This document shows positions 1 through 7,953 of a stretch of 64,000 nt of DNA, piece by piece (position 1 is the first letter of the stretch; each line of letters begins with the position of its first letter). The notes below the pieces were generated by a model, which was not told the origin of the DNA, searched no databases, and saw only the letters and a list, made by a program, of their open reading frames with translations. Source of the stretch: Chlorogloea purpurea SAG 13.99 (GTDB taxonomy: Bacteria; Cyanobacteriota; Cyanobacteriia; Cyanobacteriales; Microcystaceae); the NCBI GenBank assembly GCA_016903695.1, contig JADQBB010000022.1, positions 1 through 64,000 on the forward strand, read 5' to 3'. The position numbers and the translations under genes were made by a program.

Positions 1-524
1 TCTCTTAATAATTGAGCCATCATAATCGGCTGATTCTTCTTCATGACTTGCCATTTGCTCAATAATGACGCAAGATAACAAGCATTACTCGAACATTCCC
101 AAGACCTATTGTAAGAGGTGCAATATGAATACACCGTCGGAATTCCTAAAGGACGTTTCTTGCCATTTGATTTAGGTATTAAAACCCTTTGAGTTGGTGA
201 TGCGTTAGGCATTTCCCAATTATTGACAAGTTTTACTCGCTGTCCAGGTGTATTTATTACCTCCTTATCTACCCCTGCGGTACGCTTTCCAGTGTTTTCT
301 TGAGTAATTTGTCTCACAGACGCTAGTAAATTTGCGTAGCTTTTTAATAACAATTTCTGCAATCTTCTTAATTGCTTCCATTGACCAAGTTTTCTGGCAC
401 GAAATATCCTTTGTTGTAGATTTCTGACAATTTTTCTGACTTTTCGCCAATTAATTTGACTCCAACCTGATAATTGTCCCTCATGTCCATTTATTAAGTT
501 TTTGCTTAATATCAAACTTTTCAT
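1..524 (-). CDS. ltrA: Group II intron reverse transcriptase/maturase, N-terminal part
   Basis: The frame opens with an ATG at 524-522 and stays open to the window edge. Residues 20-130 carry the hallmark N-terminal region of cyanobacterial intron-encoded reverse transcriptases: an INWRKV segment, [32 protein letters not shown], and [10 protein letters not shown] of RT block 1. The protein would copy and mobilise the intron and help it splice. After RPLGIPT (about base 135) I cannot recognise the expected continuation, in which the next RT block leads to a YGFRPG motif. The copy may therefore be rearranged or decayed, or may have joined other sequence. The 5' non-coding ribozyme part lies upstream at 525-1151. 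Confidence 0.75.
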   Translation of the reverse strand, partial: MKSLILSKNLINGHEGQLSGWSQINWRKVRKIVRNLQQRIFRARKLGQWKQLRRLQKLLLKSYANLLASVRQITQENTGKRTAGVDKEVINTPGQRVKLVNNWEMPNASPTQRVLIPKSNGKKRPLGIPTVYSYCTSYNRSWECSSNACYLASLLSKWQVMKKNQPIMMAQLLR

Positions 525-1151
525 TTCGGTTCGATTTCCAGTTCAATTTCTATTTCGTATATGACCAAGATGAAGTCTGCTAAAGATTCGCTCAGAGGCA
601 AATTTTGAACCTCTATTCTGGGCGTTATCCCAGACTTTCGCTTTTTCACCCATCCTTTATCCACCAGAGATTTCCGTCTTTGTTACCTCAGACCTACTTA
701 ATAGTTCGACCTCTATTAAGACTCTGTTGGACTTACCCTGTTGCGTCAATTAAAGTTTCACGTATGATTTGGATGCGCCATCTGCCTTTTATTGACTGAT
801 GTTTTCCTCTTTCTCCGGTGGGATTTCGTTCTCTTGATTAGCTAACAAACCCTTAACTAATCCACCCACTTACCATTTTGGTTATTGCCTATCAGGTCAT
901 TTGGCAATTTGGGGTTCACGGAGTTTAAAACGGAATCGTTCACTTTCGTTCATCCAAAATCATCCTTCCCCCTAGCTCCTAACCAGATGTGACCTTATCT
1001 AGCTTCGGCTACCTTTGTGACTTGCATTCCATCCATTTTATTACTTACTTTGGATGTAGTCGGACTCATAGAGTCTTTTACATGGGGGTCGATGAAGAGA
1101 ATCATCGAGTAGCATCGGTGCTACGGTTTAATTGACCAGTTCAGGTCGCGC
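1..1151 (-). mobile_element. Group II intron, 5' part with encoded reverse transcriptase (runs off window)
   Basis: Reading the minus strand from about 1151, the sequence starts GCGCGACCTGAAC. This resembles the GUGYG 5' end of group II introns with one change (GCGCG). About 620 bases without a convincing gene follow, with the local self-complementarity expected of intron domains I-IV, and then the reverse transcriptase reading frame from 524. The 3' end of the intron (domains V/VI) would lie beyond base 1 and is not visible. The exact 5' splice boundary is inferred from the motif and not proven. Confidence 0.7.
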
Positions 1152-1162
1152 GGTCTAAAACC

Positions 1163-1188
1163 CCGTTCTTTAGCGTAGCGGAGGACGG
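1163..1188 (+). repeat. Hairpin resembling the right end of another TnpB element (relic)
   Basis: CCGTTCT (1163-1169) pairs with AGGACGG (1182-1188) around a loop containing TAGCGTAGCGG; one pair is a G-T wobble. It is preceded by GTCTAAAACCCC. This arrangement is familiar from 3' ends of cyanobacterial IS200/IS605-type elements. It lies only 12 bases outside the inferred intron end, so the intron may have inserted into an older element end. Identification is by resemblance only. Confidence 0.4.
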
Positions 1189-1242
1189 CTTGACGTTGTT
1201 GCTCACATGGCTTACCATAATTACTATGGTTTGGTAAGCAAG

Positions 1243-2430
1243 ATGTTAAAAGCCTTCAAGTACAGAATCTATCCGACCGGTGAGCAATCAGTTTTGCTCG
1301 CCAAGTCGTTCGGCTGTGCTAGATGGTTTTACAATTACGCCCTGAACTTAACGTCCCAAGCCTACAAGCAAACTGGAAAAGGGTTGAGCAGAAATGAAAT
1401 AATCAATCTTCTGCCTTCTTTAAAAAAAGAGTACGAATGGCTAACAGAAGCACCGTCTCAGGTGTTACAGCAAGCCGCCCTGAATCTTTCCAGTGCCTTT
1501 CTTAATTTCTTTGAAGGGAGGGGAAAGTATCCTAACTTCAAGAAAAAGCAAAATAAACAGTCGATTAGATTCCCTCAAGGTGGCAAATTAAAAGACGATG
1601 TTCTGGTGTTGCCTAAAATTGGGAAAGTCCATTGCAAAGTCTCACGACAGCCAGTGGGAAGCTTAAAATCTGTTACTGTTTCGTTTGCTTCATCAGGAGA
1701 ATATTTTGCCTCCTGTCTGTATGATGATGGGCAGGACTTGCCAGAACAATCATCTGAGGGGAAAGCGATAGGGATAGACGTAGGGCTGACTCATTACGCT
1801 ATTACCTCCGATGGTACTAAACATGGAAACCCTAAATACTATCGGAAATACGAACTCATATTAGCGAGAAGACAGAAGCAATTAAGCCGCAAGCAAAAAG
1901 GGTCTAATAACCGTAATAAAGCTAGGGTTAAGGTTGCCAAGGTTCACGCTAAGATTACTCGTTGTCGCGAGGATTTTTTACACAAACTAAGTCGTAAATT
2001 AGTTGACGAAAACCAAGTCATAGTAGTAGAAAATCTGGCAGTTAAAAACATGGTCAAAAACCACAGCCTCGCAAAATCAATCAGCGATGCTGGTTGGGGT
2101 ATGTTTTGTACCATGCTGAAATACAAGGCCCAATGGGATGGAAAAACCTATATCGAAGTAGATAGGTTTTATCCTAGCTCCAAGACCTGTAATAACTGCT
2201 TAAATCGTGTTGACAGTTTACCTCTCGATGTTAGGTTTTGGGACTGCCATAATTGCGGAACCAAAAATATCGATAGAGACATCAATGCGGCAAAAAACAT
2301 CAGAGATGAAGGTTTACGAATTTTGGCGGGAGGGCATCTCGCTACTGCTTCTGGAGAACGAGTAAGACCAAGTAAAGGCACTGCCTTTAGGCGGCATCAT
2401 TCCGTGAAGGAAGAATCCTCGTGCCTTTAG
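1243..2430 (+). CDS. tnpB: RNA-guided endonuclease TnpB
   Basis: A 395-residue protein of the IS200/IS605 TnpB family, the RNA-guided nucleases ancestral to Cas12, which cut the empty donor site and promote element retention. I start it at ATG 1243 because MLKAFKYRIYPT is the usual N terminus; the in-frame ATG at 1207 lies in the left-end hairpin region. All RuvC residues are visible: Asp in AIGIDVG (residue 179), Glu in VVENLAV (263), Asp in RDINAAKNI (346). A four-cysteine zinc ribbon is present (C316, C319, C335, C338). The gene looks intact. The stop codon falls in the loop of the right-end hairpin, so the guide RNA must overlap the 3' end of the gene. Confidence 0.93.
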   Translation: MLKAFKYRIYPTGEQSVLLAKSFGCARWFYNYALNLTSQAYKQTGKGLSRNEIINLLPSLKKEYEWLTEAPSQVLQQAALNLSSAFLNFFEGRGKYPNFKKKQNKQSIRFPQGGKLKDDVLVLPKIGKVHCKVSRQPVGSLKSVTVSFASSGEYFASCLYDDGQDLPEQSSEGKAIGIDVGLTHYAITSDGTKHGNPKYYRKYELILARRQKQLSRKQKGSNNRNKARVKVAKVHAKITRCREDFLHKLSRKLVDENQVIVVENLAVKNMVKNHSLAKSISDAGWGMFCTMLKYKAQWDGKTYIEVDRFYPSSKTCNNCLNRVDSLPLDVRFWDCHNCGTKNIDRDINAAKNIRDEGLRILAGGHLATASGERVRPSKGTAFRRHHSVKEESSCL

Positions 2431-2440
2431 GCACGAGGAT
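2415..2440 (+). ncRNA. Right-end hairpin of tnpB element (guide RNA 3' scaffold, inferred)
   Basis: A perfect 11-bp stem (ATCCTCGTGCC with GGCACGAGGAT) closes on a TTTA loop. In this family the 3' end of tnpB mRNA with the right-end hairpin forms the omega/reRNA, and the guide is the adjacent flanking DNA starting just after the element (about 2446 onward). The hairpin is seen directly; its guide RNA role is known for the family and inferred here. Confidence 0.6.
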
Positions 2441-2447
2441 TTGTCAA

Positions 2448-2618
2448 CAGATAGACCCTACATTAGGTTGGGGGAATATCGGTTTAGACGCTTTGGAAAT
2501 CAAACAAATTCTAGGCACCCATTTAGGAATTCTGGAAGAACCTAATGTGATATTTTTAGATCAACAGATGAAAGCCGAGATTGATAAAGTTACGGGGAAC
2601 TATCAACATCGCTCATGA
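2448..2618 (+). pseudogene. 3' remnant of a gene cut by the mobile element
   Basis: The open frame runs directly out of the element's right end and codes for about 56 residues (DPTLGWGNIGLDALEIK, then NVIFLDQQ). The only upstream ATG (2421) lies inside the element hairpin. The stop overlaps the start of the next gene (ATGA at 2615-2618), which looks like an original translational coupling. I therefore read it as the C-terminal end of a disrupted gene whose front part is missing from this window. I do not recognise the family. Confidence 0.5.
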
Positions 2619-2908
2619 AAACAACTATAAGGGATGATATTCTTTATATCGATCGAGAAGATTTACCTCAATACAAAAAAACGGGTTCGGTAGTGAGGAA
2701 CAGTTATTTCTGGGCTTTGAGATCGATCGCCTGTAACGCTCGTAGGGATACGGATTGGGAGTTCGATCGAGATGTCTGGGTCGCTCTCAATAGAATGTTA
2801 CTGTGTTTTACCGCTTCCGGTTATTTGGGCTACTCGGAGACGATCTTGGAATGGAATACGGATTGTCCTATCCCGGAGGAATTGAGGGCGGTGTCCACTT
2901 ATCTTTAG
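2615..2908 (+). CDS. Hypothetical protein, 97 aa
   Basis: A small soluble protein with no signal peptide or membrane segment and many aromatic and charged residues (SYFWALRSIAC, FDRDVWVALNRML). The start overlaps the stop of the truncated gene before it by 4 bp (ATGA), which suggests the two once formed an operon. It converges on hrcA, and the two stop codons overlap by 4 bases. I do not recognise the family; it may be a cyanobacteria-specific protein. If its expression depended on the upstream gene, insertion of the mobile element may have affected it. Confidence 0.6.
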   Translation: MKTTIRDDILYIDREDLPQYKKTGSVVRNSYFWALRSIACNARRDTDWEFDRDVWVALNRMLLCFTASGYLGYSETILEWNTDCPIPEELRAVSTYL

Positions 2909-3960
2909 CCCAGGGCCGAGGTTAAGTAGTCGGCGGTGGATTGCACGAGGGGGATGGTATTCTCGTATAACATTCTCGTGGGGCCGATGATACCGACACT
3001 GCCCACGGGTATTTCTCCATGCTTATAATTAGCGGCGATGAGAGTACAGGGGCGCATGGATTCCAGTGGGTTTTCCGTACCTATTTTGATGTTCACCCCT
3101 GGAGAGAATTCAAAAATCACCGGCAGTAATTGTTCTTGTTCTTCTTCTAGTAGGTGTAATAACATCTGCACCTGTTGCAGTTGGGAAAATTCCGGTAGTC
3201 TTAATACTTCGGAAACCCCGTGAACGATTATCGATGGGGTGTAGGATTGTTGGAGATAACCGGTTAATTCTCTTACCAGAGTTTGCAGTACGTTAGTGTA
3301 CTGGATGAATTCTCGATCGATCTGTTGCCAATCCAATAAGGATAATTCGGCTAGAGAATAACCTTTTAGTTTCTCGTCCAGGAACTTGGACAGTATTTTT
3401 AATTCCTCTTCTAGCCACTCTTGATTCTCGTGCTTTTGCATAGTGGACAAGTCGATTAAAATCGATTGGGTTTGCAGGCTATCGGTGACGATAATTAACA
3501 TTACCTGTTTGGGTGATACCTGTACCAGTTGCAGGTGACGTAGTTGGTTCGTGCCGGAGTTGGGTAAGCTGATGATCGCTATGTAACCGCTGAGACTGGC
3601 GAGTATCTGGGTGGCTTTCTGTAGTAGCGCCTCGAAACTCCAGGAGTTGGGGCGTAAGTTATGGGTGAGGTGTTTCTCTACCTGTCTGCTGATGTTATCG
3701 TCCCTGGTCATCAATTCGTCTACGTAGAGGCGATAACCGTGGTCTGAGGGAATGCGCCCCGATGAGGTATGGGGTTGATATAGTAAGCCGTCTTTTTCCA
3801 GTTTACCGAGAGCGTTGCGGATGGTAGCCGAACTAACGCAGAAGTTGTATTCTTCTAATAGAGTTTTCGACCCCACAGGTTCGGCGGTGGCTATATAGTG
3901 CTGGATCGTGGCTCTAAGTATTTTTTGATGGCGATCGTTTAAAGTTATTTTAACTGACAT
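2905..3960 (-). CDS. hrcA: Heat-inducible transcription repressor HrcA
   Basis: A 351-residue protein, the usual size for HrcA, the repressor that binds CIRCE operators in front of groESL/dnaK operons and whose activity depends on GroEL. The N-terminal winged helix (residues 5-85) has the family signatures EPVGSKTL, VSSATIRNALG, and SSGRIPSDHGYR. The middle and C-terminal GAF-like and dimerisation regions follow, ending VGSVGIIGPTRM. No chaperone gene is nearby, and I see no CIRCE sequence (TTAGCACTC-N9-GAGTGCTAA) in the 94 bases before it, so there is no sign of autoregulation. It appears to be transcribed alone. Confidence 0.95.
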   Translation of the reverse strand: MSVKITLNDRHQKILRATIQHYIATAEPVGSKTLLEEYNFCVSSATIRNALGKLEKDGLLYQPHTSSGRIPSDHGYRLYVDELMTRDDNISRQVEKHLTHNLRPNSWSFEALLQKATQILASLSGYIAIISLPNSGTNQLRHLQLVQVSPKQVMLIIVTDSLQTQSILIDLSTMQKHENQEWLEEELKILSKFLDEKLKGYSLAELSLLDWQQIDREFIQYTNVLQTLVRELTGYLQQSYTPSIIVHGVSEVLRLPEFSQLQQVQMLLHLLEEEQEQLLPVIFEFSPGVNIKIGTENPLESMRPCTLIAANYKHGEIPVGSVGIIGPTRMLYENTIPLVQSTADYLTSALG

Positions 3961-4054
3961 AGAGCAACTTCGTTAAAAATAGTATTAATTAAAAGTTAAA
4001 GAGAATTGTTTGTCAGTATAACGTTTGTATCACCGCTTTATTTGTTCGCGGGGA

Positions 4055-4390
4055 TCAATAACGGGGTACTGTGGGATCGACCAGGAGAGAATAGGCATCG
4101 ATGCCGCCGGAAATATTCTTAACGTTGGTGAAACCTTGGTCGCTCAACCACTGACACATCTGGGCTGATCTGACTCCATGATGACACAATACGAGGGTTT
4201 CCGCCTTGGGATTCAATCGAGAGCCAATATGGGGGGACCACTGTTGGGCTTCGCCTAGGGAGAACACTTGAAAGCCTTCGATATAAGCTATCTCTATTTC
4301 TTGAGCCTCGCGTACGTCTATTAATTGTAAATCCCGATCGCCTTCAGCTAGGCGGAGGGCTAAATCTTCTACAGAGATAGATGTATACAT
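4055..4390 (-). CDS. Rhodanese-like domain protein
   Basis: A single-domain rhodanese of 111 residues, soluble. The active-site loop CHHGVRS has its cysteine at residue 69, the position that carries persulfide sulfur in this fold; LIDVREAQE near residue 25 is the other family signature. Such small proteins move sulfane sulfur or bind ligands; the substrate here cannot be told. It sits alone between hrcA and nadE, on the same strand, with gaps of about 100 bases on both sides. The sulfur-mobilising sufS lies 9 kb away and is not linked. Confidence 0.88.
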   Translation of the reverse strand: MYTSISVEDLALRLAEGDRDLQLIDVREAQEIEIAYIEGFQVFSLGEAQQWSPHIGSRLNPKAETLVLCHHGVRSAQMCQWLSDQGFTNVKNISGGIDAYSLLVDPTVPRY

Positions 4391-4506
4391 GGTCTAGATA
4401 GTATGGAGTGGTATGTTTTAATTATAGGAAATTTACCTGCCAAGCTCATTTAATAACTAAGCGTGGAAAAGGAATTGACAATTTCTCCATATAGGTTTTT
4501 GCGAAA

Positions 4507-6165
4507 TTACCAACTACTGGCGATCGGCATCCGCCAGCCGGTGCCGAAGGCTCGATCGGTGATCTTTAACCCCGGCGGTGCTTGTTTGCGCTTGAATTCA
4601 GCGTTTTTGAGCAATCTGAATATTTGCTCTACGGTTTCCGGTTTAAATCCTTCGCCGATCAGTTCTTGGGGCGAGCGGTGCCGGTAGAGGACTCGATGAA
4701 GTATGTCGTCTAATATCTCGTAGGGGGGTAGGGAGTCTTGATCGAGCTGACCTGGTTTTAATTCGGCACTGGGGGGTTTATCGATAATATTCCGGGGTAT
4801 GATTTCCGTCTCTCTATTCAACCACCGGCACAGGGAATAAACTCTCATCTTCGGTACGTCGGCTATCACTCCTAAACCTCCGTTCATATCGCCGTAGAGA
4901 GTGCAGTAACCCACCGCCATTTCTGATTTGTTACCGGTGGAGACAAGCAGATAACCGAACTTATTAGCGATCGCCATCAGGATTGTACCCCTGATGCGCG
5001 ATTGAATATTTTCCTCTGCCACGCCGAAGTCTGTATCGGCAAATAGCGGGTCTAAAAGGCGATCATAACCGCTCATCAGGGATTCTATGGGGAGCGTCCG
5101 GCACTCAATATCTAAGTTTTGACCCAATTGCAGGGCATCACCCACGGAATGTTGGGAACTATAGGGAGAGGGCATCAACACCCCTAAAACGTTGTTTTTT
5201 CCCAGGGCTGATACCGCGATCGTCGCCACCAGGGCGGAGTCTATACCACCGCTTAATCCGAGGACGATTTTGTTAAAACCACATTTACGGGCGTAGTCTC
5301 TCAATCCTAATACTAGAGCCCCATAAATTTCCTGATCTTCGCTATCACAGAGGGGATGGATAGCAGATGGCAACAAGTCTCTCTCCCCGGTAGAGTAATC
5401 TAATATTTCCAAGGAGGATGTAAATCCGGGGAGGCGACAGATAACTTCCCCTTGCCGGTTGAGGGCCACGCTATAACCATCGAAGATCAGGTCATCATTA
5501 CCGCCTATTTGGTTGACGTAGATCGTGGGTATGCGGTGGATGTTAATACTATGGGATAACATCGCTTCTCTAATTTCTTGTTTTCTCACCGTATAGGGAG
5601 AAGCGGATAGGTTAACGATCAGGTCTACTCCCAATCGAGCTAAATCAGCGATGGGATTGACTTCATACTGGCGTTTTCCCCAAAACTCTTCCTGATTCCA
5701 GAGATCTTCACAGATGCTCACGCCTATTTTTACATTCTCTAATGTGAAATAATCGCTTTCTTTTCCTGAAGCGAAGTAACGGTCTTCGTCAAAAACGTCG
5801 TAGGTGGGTAATAATCTTTTCTGAAATATTTGTTTGACTTCCATTCCCTCGATCAAAGCCATACTGTTAAATAGAGGCTTTTCTCCTTCTATGGTGCCGT
5901 GGTCATTAATTTGAGGCATACCGACCATGACTGCCAGAGAAGGTGGTAATGTTCGGCATAGTTGCTTTAATGTATGGTAACTTCTGGTTATAAAATTAGG
6001 ATTTAAAAGTAAGTCCCTAGGGGGATAGCCGCATAGGGATAATTCCGGTGTTAGTAACAGTTTAGCTCCCTTGGAAACCGCTAATTGGGCCATTTCTTGA
6101 ATTTGTCTGGCGTTATATTCTAAATCTCCTATTTTAGGATTTAGTTGAGCTATAGCAATTTTCAT
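4507..6165 (-). CDS. nadE: Glutamine-dependent NAD+ synthetase
   Basis: The last step of NAD synthesis: amidation of nicotinate adenine dinucleotide with ammonia taken from glutamine. At 552 residues it is the two-domain type. The N-terminal nitrilase-like glutaminase domain has its Glu41 (TPELSLCGYPPRD), Lys117 (QKRLLP) and Cys152 (VSICEDLW) triad. The C-terminal synthetase domain has the ATP-binding loop SGGIDSA at 305-311 and STGNKSE. It starts 5 bases after nrtR ends and is the last gene of a nadD-nrtR-nadE operon. Confidence 0.96.
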   Translation of the reverse strand: MKIAIAQLNPKIGDLEYNARQIQEMAQLAVSKGAKLLLTPELSLCGYPPRDLLLNPNFITRSYHTLKQLCRTLPPSLAVMVGMPQINDHGTIEGEKPLFNSMALIEGMEVKQIFQKRLLPTYDVFDEDRYFASGKESDYFTLENVKIGVSICEDLWNQEEFWGKRQYEVNPIADLARLGVDLIVNLSASPYTVRKQEIREAMLSHSINIHRIPTIYVNQIGGNDDLIFDGYSVALNRQGEVICRLPGFTSSLEILDYSTGERDLLPSAIHPLCDSEDQEIYGALVLGLRDYARKCGFNKIVLGLSGGIDSALVATIAVSALGKNNVLGVLMPSPYSSQHSVGDALQLGQNLDIECRTLPIESLMSGYDRLLDPLFADTDFGVAEENIQSRIRGTILMAIANKFGYLLVSTGNKSEMAVGYCTLYGDMNGGLGVIADVPKMRVYSLCRWLNRETEIIPRNIIDKPPSAELKPGQLDQDSLPPYEILDDILHRVLYRHRSPQELIGEGFKPETVEQIFRLLKNAEFKRKQAPPGLKITDRAFGTGWRMPIASSW

Positions 6166-6170
6166 TGGTT

Positions 6171-6896
6171 TTAAATGAATACTAGAGGATAGTCTTTTAT
6201 AGGGGCGAAGGCACTGGAAGAAAACCGATATAGGTTAGCGGGTCGGCCCGCACCTTTGGAAATTTTTATCTTTGAATTTTGTAAAAATCCTAATTTCAAA
6301 AGTCTATTTCTAAAGTTGGAATAATCGGAAAAGTTCGCTCCTAAAACAATCTCATATAATTGATATAAATCGTGCAGGGTAAAAAGTTCGGGTAATACAT
6401 CGAAGGCGATCGGGCTATAAGCTAATTTATTTTTTAATCTTTGATAACCGTAATCGAGAATTTGATCGTGATCGAAGGCTAATGGGGGTACTTTGCTCAC
6501 TTCGTACCAAGCTACCTGTTTACTGTTTTCTAAGAGCAAGTGGGCTGACGCGTAGCTTACCAGGGCGAAGTAACTCACGGATAAATAACGTACTCCATAA
6601 CTGTCGGGAGATTCTCGCGGATCTCTATGGGGCCCTCCAAATGTATAAAGCTGTTCTAGATAGAGATTTTTAACGGGGATTTTTTCAGAGAGAATCCGGT
6701 AGGCAGCCGATTCTAAGGATTCTCCTTCTCTAACTAATGTGCCAGGTAAACTCCAAGTGTTAACGAAAGGTTCTTCGATTCTTTTTACCACTAAAACTAA
6801 CAGTCGATTGCGCTCCAAGTCCACACAAAAGATGACGCTATCCACTCCTACTTTAAAGTTCGCTAGTTTTATTTCCCCTTGGCTGGATGTATTCAT
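6171..6896 (-). CDS. nrtR: NrtR-type Nudix-related regulator of NAD metabolism
   Basis: A 241-residue protein with an N-terminal Nudix fold (about 10-150) and a C-terminal winged helix (about 160-230, LYQLYEIVLG, FRNRLLKLGFL). The Nudix box is broken: where hydrolases have RE and EE, this one has RI and EK, and the conserved Gly is Thr (GTLVREGESLESAAYRIL). This is the known pattern of NrtR repressors, which bind ADP-ribose rather than hydrolyse it. The position inside the NAD operon supports that role. Its start overlaps the nadD stop by 4 bp (ATGA). I could not identify a palindromic operator before nadD with confidence. Confidence 0.85.
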   Translation of the reverse strand: MNTSSQGEIKLANFKVGVDSVIFCVDLERNRLLVLVVKRIEEPFVNTWSLPGTLVREGESLESAAYRILSEKIPVKNLYLEQLYTFGGPHRDPRESPDSYGVRYLSVSYFALVSYASAHLLLENSKQVAWYEVSKVPPLAFDHDQILDYGYQRLKNKLAYSPIAFDVLPELFTLHDLYQLYEIVLGANFSDYSNFRNRLLKLGFLQNSKIKISKGAGRPANLYRFSSSAFAPIKDYPLVFI

Positions 6897-7483
6897 AAAT
6901 ATAATTTAGCTTGCTCTATATATTCTCGAACTGAATCGGTGAGGATGCTTAAATCACCCCGGTTCCTATATTCGCTCGATGATACTCTCGGTGCTTTAAT
7001 TTTAGTGGCTATTTCGTATTTCGCCCCCAGTTTTTCTATCTCTTTTATCTGTATAGGATCGATCGTATAATCGGCTCTCGGTACTATTAACAGTTTCGTT
7101 ATTTTGAATAGATCTCTTACTCTATACCAGCTTTTTATCTGCCCCACCAAGTCCGCCCCGATTACAAGAGTATACTCGTTCTCTTCCCCCCATTTCTCGA
7201 TCGCTCTCTCGACGCTGGTCAGACTTCTGCGATCGCTCAATTCTGACCCTAAATATATCTTCTCTCCCGCACCCTCTATCTCTCCCACTAGTAGTTCTAG
7301 CATCTTCATCCTCTGCCCCAACTGGCTTCCGTGTTTTTTATAGGGGTTATCCGCCGCCCATACTCCCACGATGTCGTATTCTTCTTTTAATCTTCTCAAT
7401 ATCTCCCCATGTCCTGCTGTCGGAGGGTCGGCACTTGTTCCGAATAAGGCGATTTTTTGTTTTTTTATGGTAAAACGTACCAA
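6893..7483 (-). CDS. nadD: Nicotinate-nucleotide adenylyltransferase
   Basis: Transfers AMP from ATP to nicotinate mononucleotide, the step before NadE. It is 196 residues with the nucleotidyltransferase signatures: LFGTSADPPTAGHGE (HxxH-like motif TAGH, His25) at the N terminus and the SSSEYR (ISSTxxR-like) motif near the C terminus. The family is normally 190-220 residues long. It is the first gene of the operon nadD-nrtR-nadE. The order synthesis-regulator-synthesis, with a 4-bp overlap and a 5-bp gap, suggests co-transcription and feedback through NrtR. Confidence 0.9.
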   Translation of the reverse strand: MVRFTIKKQKIALFGTSADPPTAGHGEILRRLKEEYDIVGVWAADNPYKKHGSQLGQRMKMLELLVGEIEGAGEKIYLGSELSDRRSLTSVERAIEKWGEENEYTLVIGADLVGQIKSWYRVRDLFKITKLLIVPRADYTIDPIQIKEIEKLGAKYEIATKIKAPRVSSSEYRNRGDLSILTDSVREYIEQAKLYL

Positions 7484-7767
7484 AATAGGTTTCTCCTAGC
7501 CCCTTGGGGATGTCGGTCTCTAACGACCCACAAAACCATACTAGCATTTCTATTTATTAATCGCACAGAAAATCATAAAAATTAATTTTCACGGGAAAGT
7601 GTGACGAAGAATTGCAAAGAATATTGAAAAATTATGGAGAGTCTGGGAGTAAAAAGAGAATAGGAAGATAATAAAAAGAGAGGGATCAAAGAAAAGAAAT
7701 TTTCTTGTCATCTGGAACAGAAGACTAAAAGTAGCCCATTAAAAGAAAGAAGAGAGAGGTAAGGGAT

Positions 7768-7911
7768 ATGATGAAAAAACTAGAAGAGATGGTGAGATAC
7801 GTATCAGAAGCGTTCATTAGAGTTTTCAGTCCCGATAAAGACGAATATCCAAAAGTTGGGAATCAGCCGTATGAAGCGGAACCCTATCATCGAGCAAGAA
7901 AACCCCAATAA
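7768..7911 (+). CDS. Small conserved-looking protein, 47 aa
   Basis: A short gene below the usual length cut-off. GAGAGGTAAGG lies 5-12 bases before the tandem ATGs (7768 and 7771), a good ribosome binding site. The product is MMKKLEEMVRYVSEAF, then RVFSPDKDEYPKVG and QPYEAEP, ending in a basic tail: an amphipathic helix followed by a polar, proline-containing tail. It resembles a small cyanobacterial family I have seen unnamed, but the function is unknown. A hairpin terminator follows at once (7919-7947), which supports a real transcript. The 284 bases before it are AT-rich, with no other feature that I can support. Confidence 0.65.
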   Translation: MMKKLEEMVRYVSEAFIRVFSPDKDEYPKVGNQPYEAEPYHRARKPQ

Positions 7912-7918
7912 TCCAGAA

Positions 7919-7947
7919 AAGGGATTTAGTTCATGGCTAAATCCCTT
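7919..7947. terminator. Hairpin between convergent genes
   Basis: AAGGGATTTAG (7919-7929) pairs perfectly with CTAAATCCCTT (7937-7947) around a 7-base loop. It sits between the 47-aa gene and the stop of the facing gene at 7954, with A/T runs on the flanks, so it probably ends transcription from one or both sides. Confidence 0.6.
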
Positions 7948-7953
7948 GCAGTT

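Larger units (their letters stand above)
1205..2446 (+). mobile_element. IS200/IS605-group element carrying only tnpB
   Basis: The element consists of a left-end imperfect palindrome (CTTACCA at 1211-1217 with TGGTAAG at 1232-1238, nested ACCATA/TATGGT), an intact tnpB, and a right-end hairpin at 2415-2440 followed by TTGTCAAC. TTGAC at 1190-1194, just upstream, could be the target-adjacent motif. No tnpA (Y1 HUH transposase) is present, so the element would need a transposase supplied from elsewhere. The ends are inferred from the hairpins and the precise boundaries are uncertain. Confidence 0.65.

Noticed and set aside
605..799. 64-aa plus-strand open frame in the intron region
   Set aside because: It lies in the ribozyme part of the intron, has no ribosome site, and its composition is not protein-like.
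3961..4054. Expected CIRCE operator before hrcA
   Set aside because: No TTAGCACTC-N9-GAGTGCTAA pattern or near match could be found.
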